Shown: positions 44,180 through 53,389, counted from the first letter of the stretch. The stretch: 64,000 bases of DNA from Streptomyces marispadix (GCF_022524345.1 NZ_JAKWJU010000002.1:2232001-2296000); one strand, 5' to 3'. A program made the numbers and translations. Notes: generated by a model from the sequence alone, not told the origin.

Positions 44180-45649
44180 ATGCACGACTTCAGCAGCACC
44201 GCAGACGACACCGGGAAACCCGGGGAGACCGGGAGCACAGGGGCGGCACGGGAGACCGCCGGGCCCGGGGCCCGGGGCGAGACCCTGGGCGCCCGGCGCG
44301 ACCTCGCCGTACGTGCCGCCGTGGAGCAGGGCCTGGTCACAGGCGACGGGCAGCCGATCGCCGCGCTCCTCGACATACGGGCGATACGGGAGGCGGCGGC
44401 AGCGCTCCGCACGGCCTTCGAGGGCGTGGCCGCCCCCGGCCGTCCCGTTCTGCACACCTTCGCCGTCAAGGCCGCCTCACTGGTGCCCGTGCTGCGCCTG
44501 CTCGACGGCGAGGGCATCGGCTGCGAGGTCGCCAGCCCCGGTGAACTGGCCCTGGCCCGGGCGGCAGGCGTACCGGCCGCGCATACGGTGCTGGACTCCC
44601 CCGCGAAGACCGTCGGCGAGCTGCGCGAAGCCCTCGGTCTCGGCATCGCCCTCAACGCCGACAACCCGGAGGAACTCGCCCGCCTCGACGAGCTGATCAC
44701 CCCCGGCGGGCCCGCGCCCTCACCGCTGGGCCTGCGTATCAACCCGCAGATCGGGGAGGGCTCCATCGGCGCGATGAGCACCGCGACCGCCACCTCGAAG
44801 TTCGGAGTGGCCCTCGGCGACCCCGGTGCGCGCGAGTGGGTCGTAAGGGCCTACCGGGAGCGCCCCTGGCTGACGCGGCTCCACTCCCACGTGGGGTCCC
44901 AGGGCATGCCGCTGAAGCTGATGGCACAGGGCGCGCTGGCCACCTACGAGCTGGCGGAGGAGATCAACTCCGCGGTGGGCAGGCGGCAGATCGACACCCT
45001 CGACCTGGGCGGCGGCCTCCCGGTCAACTTCGGCAGCGACGAGATCACCCCGACCTTCGAGGAGTACGCACGGCTGCTGGCGGACACGGTCCCCGGGCTC
45101 TTCGACGGCCGGTACGGCATCGTCACCGAGTTCGGGCGGTCGCTGCTGGCGAAGGCGGGCACGGTTCTCGCCCGCGTGGAGTACGCGAAGTCCGCGGGCG
45201 GGCGGCACATCGCCGTCACCCATGCGGGGGCGCAGATCGCGGTACGTACGGTCTTCACGCCGGAGGCCTGGCCGCTGCGGGTCGCGGCATACGACGCACA
45301 GGGAGCGCCCAAGGGCGGAGACACGGCACACGGCGCGGGCGGCGCGGGCGCGGTCGAGCAGGACGTCGCCGGGCCGTGCTGCTTCGCGGGGGATCTGGTC
45401 GCCCGCGGACGCCTGCTGCCGCGCCTGGAAGCGGGCGACTACGCGGCGCTGCTGGACACCGGCGCGTACTACTTCTCCAACCCGTTCGGCTACAACTCGC
45501 TTCCACGGCCGGGGATTTACGGCTTTACGGCCGGCGGGGACGGGGTGCGGTTCACGACCGTGCGCGAGCCCCAGTCGCTGGAGGAGATCGTCGCGGACTC
45601 GGGCGGAGCGCACCGGGACGCGCTGCGGGAGGCGCTGCGGGACGCGTGA
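44180..45649 (+). CDS. PLP-dependent decarboxylase, diaminopimelate decarboxylase-like (fold type III)
   Basis: The 489-residue protein is a LysA-type decarboxylase. Lys97 in HTFAVKAASL is the PLP Schiff-base lysine, LHSHVGSQG and LDLGGGLPVNFG are phosphate and barrel motifs, TEFGRSLLAKAG corresponds to the EPGR segment (Phe replaces Pro), and GPCCFAGDLVARG replaces the GPxCESxD of true LysA with an altered residue set. A final YYFSNPFGYNSLPRPGIY closes the site. The altered active-site residues suggest a substrate other than diaminopimelate, perhaps another basic amino acid. It is divergent from the hut operon. No ribosome site is seen before the ATG. The first 45 residues are a Gly/Thr-rich extension. 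Confidence 0.82.
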   Translation: MHDFSSTADDTGKPGETGSTGAARETAGPGARGETLGARRDLAVRAAVEQGLVTGDGQPIAALLDIRAIREAAAALRTAFEGVAAPGRPVLHTFAVKAASLVPVLRLLDGEGIGCEVASPGELALARAAGVPAAHTVLDSPAKTVGELREALGLGIALNADNPEELARLDELITPGGPAPSPLGLRINPQIGEGSIGAMSTATATSKFGVALGDPGAREWVVRAYRERPWLTRLHSHVGSQGMPLKLMAQGALATYELAEEINSAVGRRQIDTLDLGGGLPVNFGSDEITPTFEEYARLLADTVPGLFDGRYGIVTEFGRSLLAKAGTVLARVEYAKSAGGRHIAVTHAGAQIAVRTVFTPEAWPLRVAAYDAQGAPKGGDTAHGAGGAGAVEQDVAGPCCFAGDLVARGRLLPRLEAGDYAALLDTGAYYFSNPFGYNSLPRPGIYGFTAGGDGVRFTTVREPQSLEEIVADSGGAHRDALREALRDA

Positions 45650-45726
45650 GCCCAGGGAGGGTCTGGAACTCGGTCCCGAACTGCGGTCCCGGACTCCCTT
45701 TCACGGGGCGGCCGTTCGAGGTCCGG

Positions 45727-46654
45727 TCAGGCCGCTTGCACCACCTGCTTCTCGGCCAGCTCCGTCAGCAGACCGAGCGCGGCGGCGATGGCGGGATGGC
45801 CGTCGCTGCCCCGCCGTGTGACGCTGAGGAAGCGTCGCGAGGGTACGTACCGGCCGGTCAGCGGCGTACGTACCAGATTCAGATGCGGGGGCAGCGGGGC
45901 GAGGCGCGGCACCAGGGCGATGCCGAGCCCGTGGGCGACGAGCGTGGCGACCACGCTCCACTCTCCTCGCCTCGTGCGCGACCGACGGCGCGAATCCGGC
46001 GCTGCGGCACGCGGCCAGCACCAACTGCCGTGCGGAGCAGCCGACTCCGGGCATGCCGATGATCCAGGGCTCGGACGCGAGGTCCTCCAGCGCGGGCCCC
46101 GGCTCGCGGACCTCGTGACCGGCGGTGGTGATCAGGTCGAACGGGTCGTCCAGCAGGGGCCGCTGGTCGAAGCGGCCGTCGTCGAGGGGCGGATTGTCCG
46201 TCATCGCCTCCACGACGGCCAGATCCGTCTCACCTGAGAACAGCAGGTCGAAGCAGTCGAGAGGCTCGGCCTCCCGCACCTTCACCGTCAGCGCGCTCCA
46301 CTGCTGCTGAAGCCGTACGGCGAGGGGCACGAGCAGGGCCGACGCGGCCGTCGGGAAACCGGCGACGCGAAGCACTCCGCTCGGCTCCCCCACGGCCGTG
46401 GCGTGCAGCTCGGCCTCGGCGCGCTGCCACAGCTCCTCCATGGAGTCGGCGTGCCTGAGCAGCGCCTGCGCGGCCTCCGTCAGGCGCACCCGCCGCCCCT
46501 GGGGTTTCAGCAGCGTCACGCCCAACTCGCGGCCGAGCTGCCGTACTTGCTGTGAGACGGCCGAGGGCGTCAGATGCACGGCCCCGGCCGCCGCCGTCAC
46601 CGTGCCGTACTGCTCTATGGCGCGGAGCACGGTGAGGCGTCGCAGATCAATCAT
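45727..46654 (-). pseudogene. LysR-family regulator broken by a one-base frameshift
   Basis: The N-terminus (from ATG 46654) is a normal LysR regulator: MIDLRRLTVLRAIEQYGTVTAAAGAVHLTPSAVSQQVRQLGRELGVTLL is the winged helix, followed by the ligand domain with FDLLFSGETDLAVV. After SVAHEAR (about 45970) the frame changes to Arg-rich sequence, while the expected C-terminus (VVATLVAHGLGIALVPRLAPLPP, then LLTELAEKQVVQAA) continues in another frame and ends at 45727. Removing one base, the extra A in AGGAGAGTGG near 45964-45968, restores a full protein of about 310 residues. It is a pseudogene or a sequencing error. Confidence 0.85.
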
Positions 46655-46835
46655 GTAGCCGTTGTACACGATTCGGTGAAGAAATCGAACCTGGACCTGA
46701 ACGATCGCTCCCGGCAGGCTTTCGGTAAGGGGACCTCACCGGCCCCCGCCGACTCACCGACCAGTCGGCCCGCCGAACTCACCGAGCGATGCGCCGGTGC
46801 GACGCGGACGAGAGACAACGAGTGGAGGAGCACCA

Positions 46836-47072
46836 GTGTCCGACTGCCCGCACTGCGGATGGCCCGACAGCCGTCCTGTCCAGGATCTGTCCCAACACCC
46901 CACCGAGGAAGGCGTATTGAGCTGGACGCGCTGTGTCTGCGGCTCCGTGCAGGCCAGGCTCCTCACCGCCGGTACGGTCAGGATCGTGGCCCGGGGGCAG
47001 CCCGCGCCCACGCACACCGGGGACAGGGAGCCGGAGGCCGCACGGGACGCCGCACGGCACCCCGCAGGCTGA
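46836..47072 (+). CDS. Small zinc-ribbon-like protein
   Basis: The 78-residue product starts with GTG, 8 nt after GGAGGAG. It has Cys4-x2-Cys7 in CPHCGWP and Cys33-x-Cys35 in RCVCGS, which look like two halves of a zinc ribbon, followed by a short beta-like stretch (SVQARLLTAGTVRIVARG) and a polar tail. No function is known to me. It stands alone between the LysR gene and the MetE-like gene and has its own terminator hairpin beginning at the stop codon. Confidence 0.7.
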   Translation: MSDCPHCGWPDSRPVQDLSQHPTEEGVLSWTRCVCGSVQARLLTAGTVRIVARGQPAPTHTGDREPEAARDAARHPAG

Positions 47073-47099
47073 ACGGCCCCGGAGGCAACGCCGTTCGGC
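47068..47099 (+). terminator. Hairpin terminator after the zinc-ribbon gene
   Basis: GCTGAACGGC (47068-47077) pairs with GCCGTTCGGC (47090-47099), one mismatch, over a 12-nt loop and includes the stop codon. The MetE-like gene converges 30 bp further. Confidence 0.55.
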
Positions 47100-47130
47100 C
47101 ATGGCGATTCGACGGCGGGGAAGGGCCCGG

Positions 47131-48309
47131 TCAGGCGCCGCCCCAGACCTCCTCCGCCGTCTCGACTATCAGCCGCAGCTTCGCCAACTGGTCGTCGATC
47201 GTGAGGTTGTTGCCCTCCAGCGTCGAGGAGAAGCCGCACTGGGGCGACAGGCAGAGCTGGTCGCCGTCGACGTAGCGGGACGCCTCCTCGATGCGGCGCT
47301 TCAGCGCGTCCTTGCTCTCCAACTCCGGACGCTTGCTGGTGACCAGACCCAGCACGACCTGCTTGCCCTTCGGCACAAAGCGCAGCGGCTCGAAGCCCCC
47401 GGAGCGCTCGTCGTCGTACTCCAGGAAGAAGCCGTCGACGTCGAGCGAGCCGAAGAGGGCCTCGGCGACGAAGTCGTAGCCGCCCGAAGCCACCCACGAC
47501 GAGGCGAAGTTGCCCCGGCACATGTGCGTGGTGACGCGAAGGTCGCCGGGGCGCCCGGCGAGAGCGCGGTTGATGTTGGCGATGTACGTCTCGTGCTGGT
47601 GCTCGGGGTCGCCGCCGATCTCCGCTACGTGGCGGCGCTGTTCGGGGTCGTTGAGGTAGGCGAGGCTGGTGTCGTCGAGCTGGAGGTAGCGGCAGCCCAA
47701 CTCGTAGACGCCGCGCACCTGTGCCGCGTACGCGTCGGTGAGGTCCGTCCAGAAGGACTCCATGTCCGGGTAGACGGACTCGTCGATCGAGGCGCGTCCG
47801 CCCCGGTAGTGGACCATGCTGGGCGAGGGGATGGTCAGCTTCGGGGTGGTTCCCTCCGCGACGGTGTCACGGAGGAAGGCGAAGGCGTCGGCGAAGATCG
47901 TGCCGTCCAGGCGCACCCGTTCGTCAACGTGGGCCGACGGCGGCGCCCACTCGATGTCGCCGTCCGCGTTGTGGAACTTCACCCGCAGATTGCCGTCCTG
48001 GACCTTGTTGATCCCGCCGAGCGAGTAGATGAAGTCCATGTGCCAGGACTGCCTGCGGAATTCGCCGTCCGTCGCGCTCCGCAGGCCGGCCTCCCGCTGC
48101 ATGGCGACGACTTCGCGTACGGCCTCGTCCTCGGCGGCGCGCAGTTCGGAGGCGTCGATGCGCCCCGCGCCGTACTCCTCGCGAGCGTGCTTGAGCGCGG
48201 CCGGGCGCAGCAGGCTGCCCACGTGGTCGGCGCGGAAGGGCGGCAGCGTCCGCGGACCGCCGGCCGCCTCGCCGGAGGGCGTCGTCGGCGTCGTCGGCTC
48301 TGACGTCAT
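47131..48309 (-). CDS. MetE-like cobalamin-independent methionine synthase family protein
   Basis: The 392-residue protein corresponds to the C-terminal catalytic barrel of MetE only, as in the YxjG/YxjH group. RADHVGSLLRP is the N-terminal substrate motif, YLQLDDTSLAYL contributes an acidic pair, TTHMCRGN gives His and Cys zinc ligands, and LSPQCGFSST the third Cys. Such short proteins transfer a methyl group to homocysteine or a related thiol, but the folate partner is not defined. The ATG follows GAAGGGA and overlaps the TGA of a 21-codon upstream ORF (48306-48371). It is divergent from an APC permease gene, with TTCCGGTGTCCGGAA between. Confidence 0.88.
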   Translation of the reverse strand: MTSEPTTPTTPSGEAAGGPRTLPPFRADHVGSLLRPAALKHAREEYGAGRIDASELRAAEDEAVREVVAMQREAGLRSATDGEFRRQSWHMDFIYSLGGINKVQDGNLRVKFHNADGDIEWAPPSAHVDERVRLDGTIFADAFAFLRDTVAEGTTPKLTIPSPSMVHYRGGRASIDESVYPDMESFWTDLTDAYAAQVRGVYELGCRYLQLDDTSLAYLNDPEQRRHVAEIGGDPEHQHETYIANINRALAGRPGDLRVTTHMCRGNFASSWVASGGYDFVAEALFGSLDVDGFFLEYDDERSGGFEPLRFVPKGKQVVLGLVTSKRPELESKDALKRRIEEASRYVDGDQLCLSPQCGFSSTLEGNNLTIDDQLAKLRLIVETAEEVWGGA

Positions 48310-48374
48310 GGGTGGTCCCTTCGTCCGGTGAGGGGCTCACACTGCTCCGGAGTGGTCCATTCCTCAACCATGTG

Positions 48375-48389
48375 TTCCGGTGTCCGGAA
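48375..48389. promoter_or_regulatory. Perfect palindrome TTCCGGTGTCCGGAA between divergent genes
   Basis: TTCCGG and CCGGAA surround TGT. It lies 66 nt before the MetE-like start and about 70 nt before the permease start, so a shared repressor site is possible. Confidence 0.5.
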
Positions 48390-48457
48390 GCCAGGGCGGA
48401 CGAACGTACGGAAATCAACGCAGTCTGGATCGGTACGCCGATGGGAAACTACGGCCC

Positions 48458-49837
48458 ATGCCGGATTCTGAAGCTGCCCCTGACGCAAAGGGCCCCGAGC
48501 CCACCGCCCCCTCCGAAGGGCCCCCTCTCGTCCGCGCCATCGGACCCAGACTGCTGATCCTCTTCATCGTCGGCGACATCCTCGGCACCGGCATCTACGC
48601 CACCACCGGCAAGGTCGCCGGCAAGGTCGGCGGCGCGCTGTGGCTGCCGTTCGTGATCGGCTTCGCGGTCGCGCTGCTGACGGCGGCGTCCTACGCGGAA
48701 CTGGTGGGCAAGTACCCGAGGGCGGCCGGTGCCGCGCTCTACACCCAGCGGGCGTTCAGGCTGCCGTTCCTGACCTTCATCGTGGCGTTCATGGTCATGT
48801 GCTCGGGGCTGTCGTCGGCGAGCGCGGCGGCACGTGCCTTCGCGGGCGACTATCTGGGCGAGCTCGTGGACGTACCCCCGACGCTCATCGCGATCCTCTT
48901 CGTGCTCGCCCTGGCGGCGCTCAATCTGCGCGGCGTCTCGGAGTCGGTGAAGACGAACGTCGTGCTCACCCTCGTAGAGCTGGCCGGACTGCTGATCATC
49001 ATCGCCATCGGCGTCTTCGCGGTCTTCTCGGGCGAGGGCGACCCGGGCCGCCTGGGCGACGTCCATACCTCCGACGGCACCGGATACGCGCTCCTCACCG
49101 GCGTGATGGGGGCGACCGCACTGGGGTTCTTCGCATTCGTCGGCTTCGAGGACTCCATCAACATGGCCGAGGAGACCGTCGACCCCACCCGCAACTTCCC
49201 CCGCGCTCTGTTCATCGGCGTCACCGTCACCGGGACCGTCTACGTGCTGGTCGCGCTCGTCTCCTCGCTGCTCGTCGACTTCCGGGTACTGGAGAAGTCC
49301 AGCGGTCCGCTGCTGGAGGTCGTCAAGGCGGGCGGGGTCAGCTTCCCGCCCGAACTCTTCGCCGTCATCGCGCTGTTCGCGGTCAGCAACTCCGCGCTGA
49401 TCAACATCATGATGGCGTCGCGCCTGTGCTACGGCATGGCCAACGAGGGCATCCTGCCCGCCGTGATGGGCCGTGTGCTGCCGCATCGGCGCACCCCGGT
49501 CGTGGGCATCGTCTTCGTCTCCCTGCTGGCCGTCGCCCTGGTCTCCACCGGCGAGATCGAGGGCCTGGGCGATACGACGTCCTTCCTTCTGCTGTGCGTC
49601 TTCGCCGTCGTCAACATCGCGGTCCTGGTGCTGCGCAAGGACCGCGTGGAGCACCGCCACTTCCGTACGCCGACCGCCCTGCCCGTCGTCGGCACGGTCG
49701 CCACGGCCCTGCTGGCGAGCCCGCTGGCCGACCGTGCGGCGGACGTATACGTACGGGCCGGGCTGCTGGTGGCGCTGGGCGTGGTGCTGTGGGCCGTGAA
49801 CAGGGCCTTCCTGGGAATCACCGCACGCCGCCGATGA
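48458..49837 (+). CDS. APC-family amino acid permease
   Basis: The 459-residue membrane protein has about 12 hydrophobic segments and the APC signature in its first helix, ILFIVGDILGTGIYATTGKVAGKVG, whose GTGIY binds the amino group of the substrate. LGFFAFVGFEDSINMAEETVDPTRNFPRAL is the second conserved block (helix 6). The substrate is not given by sequence. ATG 48458 was chosen because the upstream extension is hydrophilic and shadow-like. The divergent MetE-like gene might make methionine-type amino acids the partner, but this is only a guess. Confidence 0.92.
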   Translation: MPDSEAAPDAKGPEPTAPSEGPPLVRAIGPRLLILFIVGDILGTGIYATTGKVAGKVGGALWLPFVIGFAVALLTAASYAELVGKYPRAAGAALYTQRAFRLPFLTFIVAFMVMCSGLSSASAAARAFAGDYLGELVDVPPTLIAILFVLALAALNLRGVSESVKTNVVLTLVELAGLLIIIAIGVFAVFSGEGDPGRLGDVHTSDGTGYALLTGVMGATALGFFAFVGFEDSINMAEETVDPTRNFPRALFIGVTVTGTVYVLVALVSSLLVDFRVLEKSSGPLLEVVKAGGVSFPPELFAVIALFAVSNSALINIMMASRLCYGMANEGILPAVMGRVLPHRRTPVVGIVFVSLLAVALVSTGEIEGLGDTTSFLLLCVFAVVNIAVLVLRKDRVEHRHFRTPTALPVVGTVATALLASPLADRAADVYVRAGLLVALGVVLWAVNRAFLGITARRR

Positions 49838-49959
49838 GTTCGCCCCGTCCACGCGGTCGGTACGAGTGACGGTAGACCGTGGGCGACGGGACGCCCGGGT
49901 GTCCGGGGCGGCCGGAGGGCTGCCACGGCGGCGTGCGCGGAAGGGCAGGCGGGCGGGCG

Positions 49960-50682
49960 ATGGACGACGGTACGCCGGAGACGGGCACCGCGCTGCTGGA
50001 GCGGGCGCTCGGCTATGCGCTCTGCGCCGTACGGCCCGTGACGGCGCCGACGCTCGACCGGCCGACGCCGTGCGGGAGTTGGGACCTCGGGGCGCTGCTG
50101 TGGCACGCCTGCGACTCGCTGGCCGCGCTGTACGAGGGGTTCGAGGACGGGTACGTGGCACCGGCCGAGCGGGAGCCGAGGCCCGAGCCGGAGCCGGTAC
50201 GGGACATGGGCCGGGAGCCTGTGCCGGGGACTGAACCGGAGTCGCAGCACAGCCTCGGGCGGGGGCGGACCGTCCGGGACGACGACCCGGCGGCGGTCTT
50301 CCGCGCACGGGCGTCGCGGCTGCTGGGCGCGTGGACCGCGGCAGAGGGCGGCGGACGCCTCGTCGCCATCGGCGATCTGCCGCTGACGGCGGCGGCCCTC
50401 GCCGGTGCGGGAGCACTGGAGATCGCCGTGCACGGCTGGGACGTCGCACAGGCCACCGGCCTGCCCCGGCCGGTACCGGCTTCGCTGGCGACCGTGCTGA
50501 TGCGCACGGCACGGCAGTTGGTGCCCAGGCCCTCGGCCCGTCATCCGCTCTTCGGTCCGCCGCTCACGGTCCCGGCGGAGGCCGACCCCAGCGACCGTCT
50601 CGTCGCCTTCCTGGGCCGCGATCCGTACTGGGCATGGCGCAATCGGGCCCCCGGGTGCGGGAGTTCGGGACGTCCACGCTGA
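49960..50682 (+). CDS. TIGR03086 / mycothiol maleylpyruvate isomerase-like DinB-fold protein
   Basis: The 240-residue protein starts LLERALGYALCAVRPVTAPTLDRPTPCGSWDLGALLWHACDSL, the metal-binding N-domain of the MDMPI/TIGR03086 family, with a His in LLWHACD that is part of the zinc triad. EIAVHGWDVAQATGLP provides a second conserved His/Asp pair. Such proteins are often mycothiol-dependent transferases. A Pro/Glu-rich insertion (EPRPEPEPVRDMGREPVPG) sits after the first helix pair. It follows the APC permease after 120 bp. The function is unknown. Confidence 0.8.
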   Translation: MDDGTPETGTALLERALGYALCAVRPVTAPTLDRPTPCGSWDLGALLWHACDSLAALYEGFEDGYVAPAEREPRPEPEPVRDMGREPVPGTEPESQHSLGRGRTVRDDDPAAVFRARASRLLGAWTAAEGGGRLVAIGDLPLTAAALAGAGALEIAVHGWDVAQATGLPRPVPASLATVLMRTARQLVPRPSARHPLFGPPLTVPAEADPSDRLVAFLGRDPYWAWRNRAPGCGSSGRPR

Positions 50683-50808
50683 CGACCTCCCGCACACCTC
50701 CCGCACGCCGCCGTGACGCCCCACAGCAAGCGGCCCGACGAACCACGCCACCCCGACAGTTGGCGCCCGCCCCCGTCGACACCTCACGCGGCGGACGCGG
50801 TTGCGCCG

Positions 50809-51660
50809 CTACTCCAGGAACAGCCCGCGCTCCGCCGCCCGAGCGTCGAACTCCTCCAGCCTCGACTGCGCCTCCGGCAGCCCGTCGCACATGGCCTCCA
50901 GCAGCACCCGCCCCAGCAGCATCGGCGCGCACGCGGTGTCGAAGACGAGCCCCGTGCCGACGGCCGCGGGAAGCAGCAGGTCCTCGGGATGTGCGACCGG
51001 CGCGAAGGCGCTGTCGGCGACGGTGACGATCCGCAGGCCCGCGCCCCGCGCGTGTCCGAGCGCTTCCGCGACCTCCTTGGGGTGGCGGGGCAGCGCGAAG
51101 CACAGCAGCACGTCCGCACCGGCACGTACACAGCCGTCGATACGGTCGGCCAGCATGCTGCCGCCCTCGTCCAGCAGCCGTACGCCGGGGTGGACCTTGG
51201 CGGCGAAGTAGGCGAAGCCCCGTGCCTGAGCGGAGGCGGCACGCAGCCCCAGCACGGGCAGTACGGGACTGGCCGCGAGCAGGCGTCCCGCGCGCTCCAC
51301 GGGAGCCGGGTCCGCGAGCAGCGCCGCCAGGTGCCGCAGATTGTCGATCTCGGCGTGCACCGCCTGCTGATAGGCGTTGTACGGATCGGGCTCGGTGTCC
51401 CGCTCGCCGGACGCGCTCCCCGCCTCGGGCGCTGATTCCCGCAGGTGCCGGCGGAGCGCCGGATAGCCGTCGAAGCCGAGGGCCACGGCGAAGCGGGTCA
51501 CGGACGGCTGGCTGACACCTGCCAGTTCGGCCAGTTCGACGCTGGAGAGGAACGGCGCGTCCCCGGCCTGCCGCACCATGCAGTGCGCGATGCGGCGCTG
51601 GGTGGGCGTGAGCCTGTGCCCCTCGAAGAGCTTCAGCAGCCGCGCGCTCGCGCTGCTCAT
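50809..51660 (-). CDS. RpiR-family (MurR/RpiR) transcriptional regulator
   Basis: The 283-residue regulator has an N-terminal HTH (LTPTQRRIAHCMVRQ, LSSVELAELAGVSQPSVTRFAVALGFDGYPALRRHLRE) and a C-terminal SIS sugar-phosphate domain at about 125-270 (VLGLRAASAQARGFAYFAAKVHPGVRLL, ALPRHPKEVAEALGHARGAGLRIVTVADS). It is divergent from an NCS1 nucleobase permease with 256 bp between them, and a CACAG-N5-CTGTG inverted repeat lies over the permease promoter, so it may control that gene. RpiR proteins usually respond to phosphorylated sugars; the ligand here is unknown. Confidence 0.92.
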   Translation of the reverse strand: MSSASARLLKLFEGHRLTPTQRRIAHCMVRQAGDAPFLSSVELAELAGVSQPSVTRFAVALGFDGYPALRRHLRESAPEAGSASGERDTEPDPYNAYQQAVHAEIDNLRHLAALLADPAPVERAGRLLAASPVLPVLGLRAASAQARGFAYFAAKVHPGVRLLDEGGSMLADRIDGCVRAGADVLLCFALPRHPKEVAEALGHARGAGLRIVTVADSAFAPVAHPEDLLLPAAVGTGLVFDTACAPMLLGRVLLEAMCDGLPEAQSRLEEFDARAAERGLFLE

Positions 51661-51852
51661 CCCGTCCTCCCGCTGTCGCGCCGTCGCATGGTCAAAGGCC
51701 GTACCGCCGTACCGCCGTACCGGTGTGGAGCCGTCCCGCTGTCACCGCCGCCGCGGCCGAGGGTCCATGTGCTCGCGGTGGTGAGCCCCTGCCCCTGTGT
51801 ACCGGCCGCGCGCCCCGCCCGTGCCGCACACCGGAGTTTCACAACGGGACCC

Positions 51853-51883
51853 TTGACAATCTATTCACCACAGAACGACTGTG
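51853..51883 (+). promoter_or_regulatory. Candidate NCS1 permease promoter with operator
   Basis: TTGACA (51853-51858) is a consensus -35, with GACTGT (51877-51882) 18 nt on as a weak -10. The inverted repeat CACAG-AACGA-CTGTG (51869-51883) overlaps the spacer and -10. The start codon follows at 51917. Confidence 0.5.
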
Positions 51884-51916
51884 CATGACTATATGCAGTC
51901 GGGCAAGGGAGCACGA

Positions 51917-53389
51917 ATGCCCACCTCCCTCGTAGAGCGCCGCTCGATCGACGTCGTACCGGACGACGAGCGGCACGGCAGCGCCTTCAGCCAGTTCACG
52001 CTGTGGCTGGGCGCCAACCTTCAGATCACCGCCGTGATCACCGGCGCCCTCGCGGTCGTCTTCGGGGCGGGCGCGTTCTGGGCCGTGATCGGACTGGCCC
52101 TCGGCAATGTGCTGGGCGGAGCCGTGATGGCGCTCCACTCCGCGCAGGGGCCGCGGCTCGGCCTGCCCCAAATGATCTCCTCCCGGGCTCAGTTCGGGGT
52201 ACGCGGCGCGATCGTGCCGCTGGCCCTTGTCATCGTGATGTACGTCGGCTTCTTCGCGAGCGGCAGCGTCCTCGCCGGTCAGGCCGTCGGCGAACTCACC
52301 AGGCTCGGCGAGACACCCGGCATCGTCCTCTTCGCGCTGGCCACCGGTGTCGCCGCCGCCGTCGGCTACCGCCTCATCCACACCCTCGGCCGCCTCGCTT
52401 CGCTGATCTGCGCGCTCGCCTTCGTCTATCTCGGCGCCCGCCTGATGGAACGAGCCGACCTCGGCGCGCTGCTCGCCGACCGCGCCTTCGAACTCCCCGT
52501 GTTCCTGCTGGCGGTCGCGCTGGCCGCCTCCTGGCAGCTCGCCTACGGGCCCTACGTGGCGGACTACTCGCGCTATCTGCCGCGTTCGACGTCCGCCCGC
52601 GCCACGTTCTGGTGGACCCTCGCCGGCACGGGGCTGGGCTCGCAGTGGTCGATGACCTTCGGCGCACTGGCGGCCGCCGCCGCGGGCGGGCGCTTCACCG
52701 GCCACGAGGTGGAGTACATCGTCGGCCTGGGCGGAGCCGGACTCCTGGCGTCCGCCCTGTACTTCGTCATCGCGCTCGGCAAGCTGACCATCAACGTGCT
52801 GAACACATACGGCGGTTTCATGTCGCTGGTCACCAGCGTCAGCGGATTCCGCGGTCAGGCCGTGCTCTCGCAGCGCGCCCGTGCCGCCTACATCGGCGGG
52901 ATCATGGTGGCGGGCACGGCGCTCGCGCTCCTCGGCAAGGACAGCTTCCTCACCTCGTTCAAGGACTTCCTGCTGTTCCTGCTGACGGCGTTCACGCCCT
53001 GGTCAGCGATCAATCTCGTCGACTACTACCTGATCGCCAAGGAGCGCTACGACCTGCCCGCGTTCAGCGATCCGGGCGGGCGCTACGGCGCCTGGCGGTG
53101 GCGTGCCCTGACCGTGTACGGCATCGGGCTGCTCGCCCAATTCCCCTTCCTGGCGACCCACTTCTACACCGGGCCGTTCGTCGGGCCGCTGGGCGGCGCC
53201 GACGTCTCCTGGATCGTCGGGCTGGCCATGCCCGCGGCCGCGTACTGGATGCTCGCCCGGCACGACACCTCCCACATCCCGGACCGTACGATCCTGGGCA
53301 CCGAACCTGCCGCGAGCAGCGGGGGTGGGGCCCGGCCGCACGCCGATACGGGGGCTAGCACCACTGCCGGGAGCGGCCCGCACGCGTAA
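51917..53389 (+). CDS. NCS1-family cytosine/purine permease
   Basis: The 490-residue membrane protein carries the NCS1 pattern: FSQFTLWLGANLQITAVITGAL in the first helix, GPRLGLPQMISSRAQFGVRG after helix 3 and FTPWSAINLVDYYLIAKERYDLPAF near the C-terminus. About 12 helices are visible. Such carriers import cytosine, purines, hydantoins or thiamin precursors with H+ or Na+. ATG 51917 was chosen because GGGAG precedes it. It is divergent from the RpiR regulator. The last 30 residues are Ser/Gly/Thr-rich. Confidence 0.93.
   Translation: MPTSLVERRSIDVVPDDERHGSAFSQFTLWLGANLQITAVITGALAVVFGAGAFWAVIGLALGNVLGGAVMALHSAQGPRLGLPQMISSRAQFGVRGAIVPLALVIVMYVGFFASGSVLAGQAVGELTRLGETPGIVLFALATGVAAAVGYRLIHTLGRLASLICALAFVYLGARLMERADLGALLADRAFELPVFLLAVALAASWQLAYGPYVADYSRYLPRSTSARATFWWTLAGTGLGSQWSMTFGALAAAAAGGRFTGHEVEYIVGLGGAGLLASALYFVIALGKLTINVLNTYGGFMSLVTSVSGFRGQAVLSQRARAAYIGGIMVAGTALALLGKDSFLTSFKDFLLFLLTAFTPWSAINLVDYYLIAKERYDLPAFSDPGGRYGAWRWRALTVYGIGLLAQFPFLATHFYTGPFVGPLGGADVSWIVGLAMPAAAYWMLARHDTSHIPDRTILGTEPAASSGGGARPHADTGASTTAGSGPHA

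Noticed and set aside
48449..50512. 687-codon minus-strand frame over the APC permease
   Set aside because: Composition is Arg/Gln/Asp-rich without domains; the permease on the other strand is certain.
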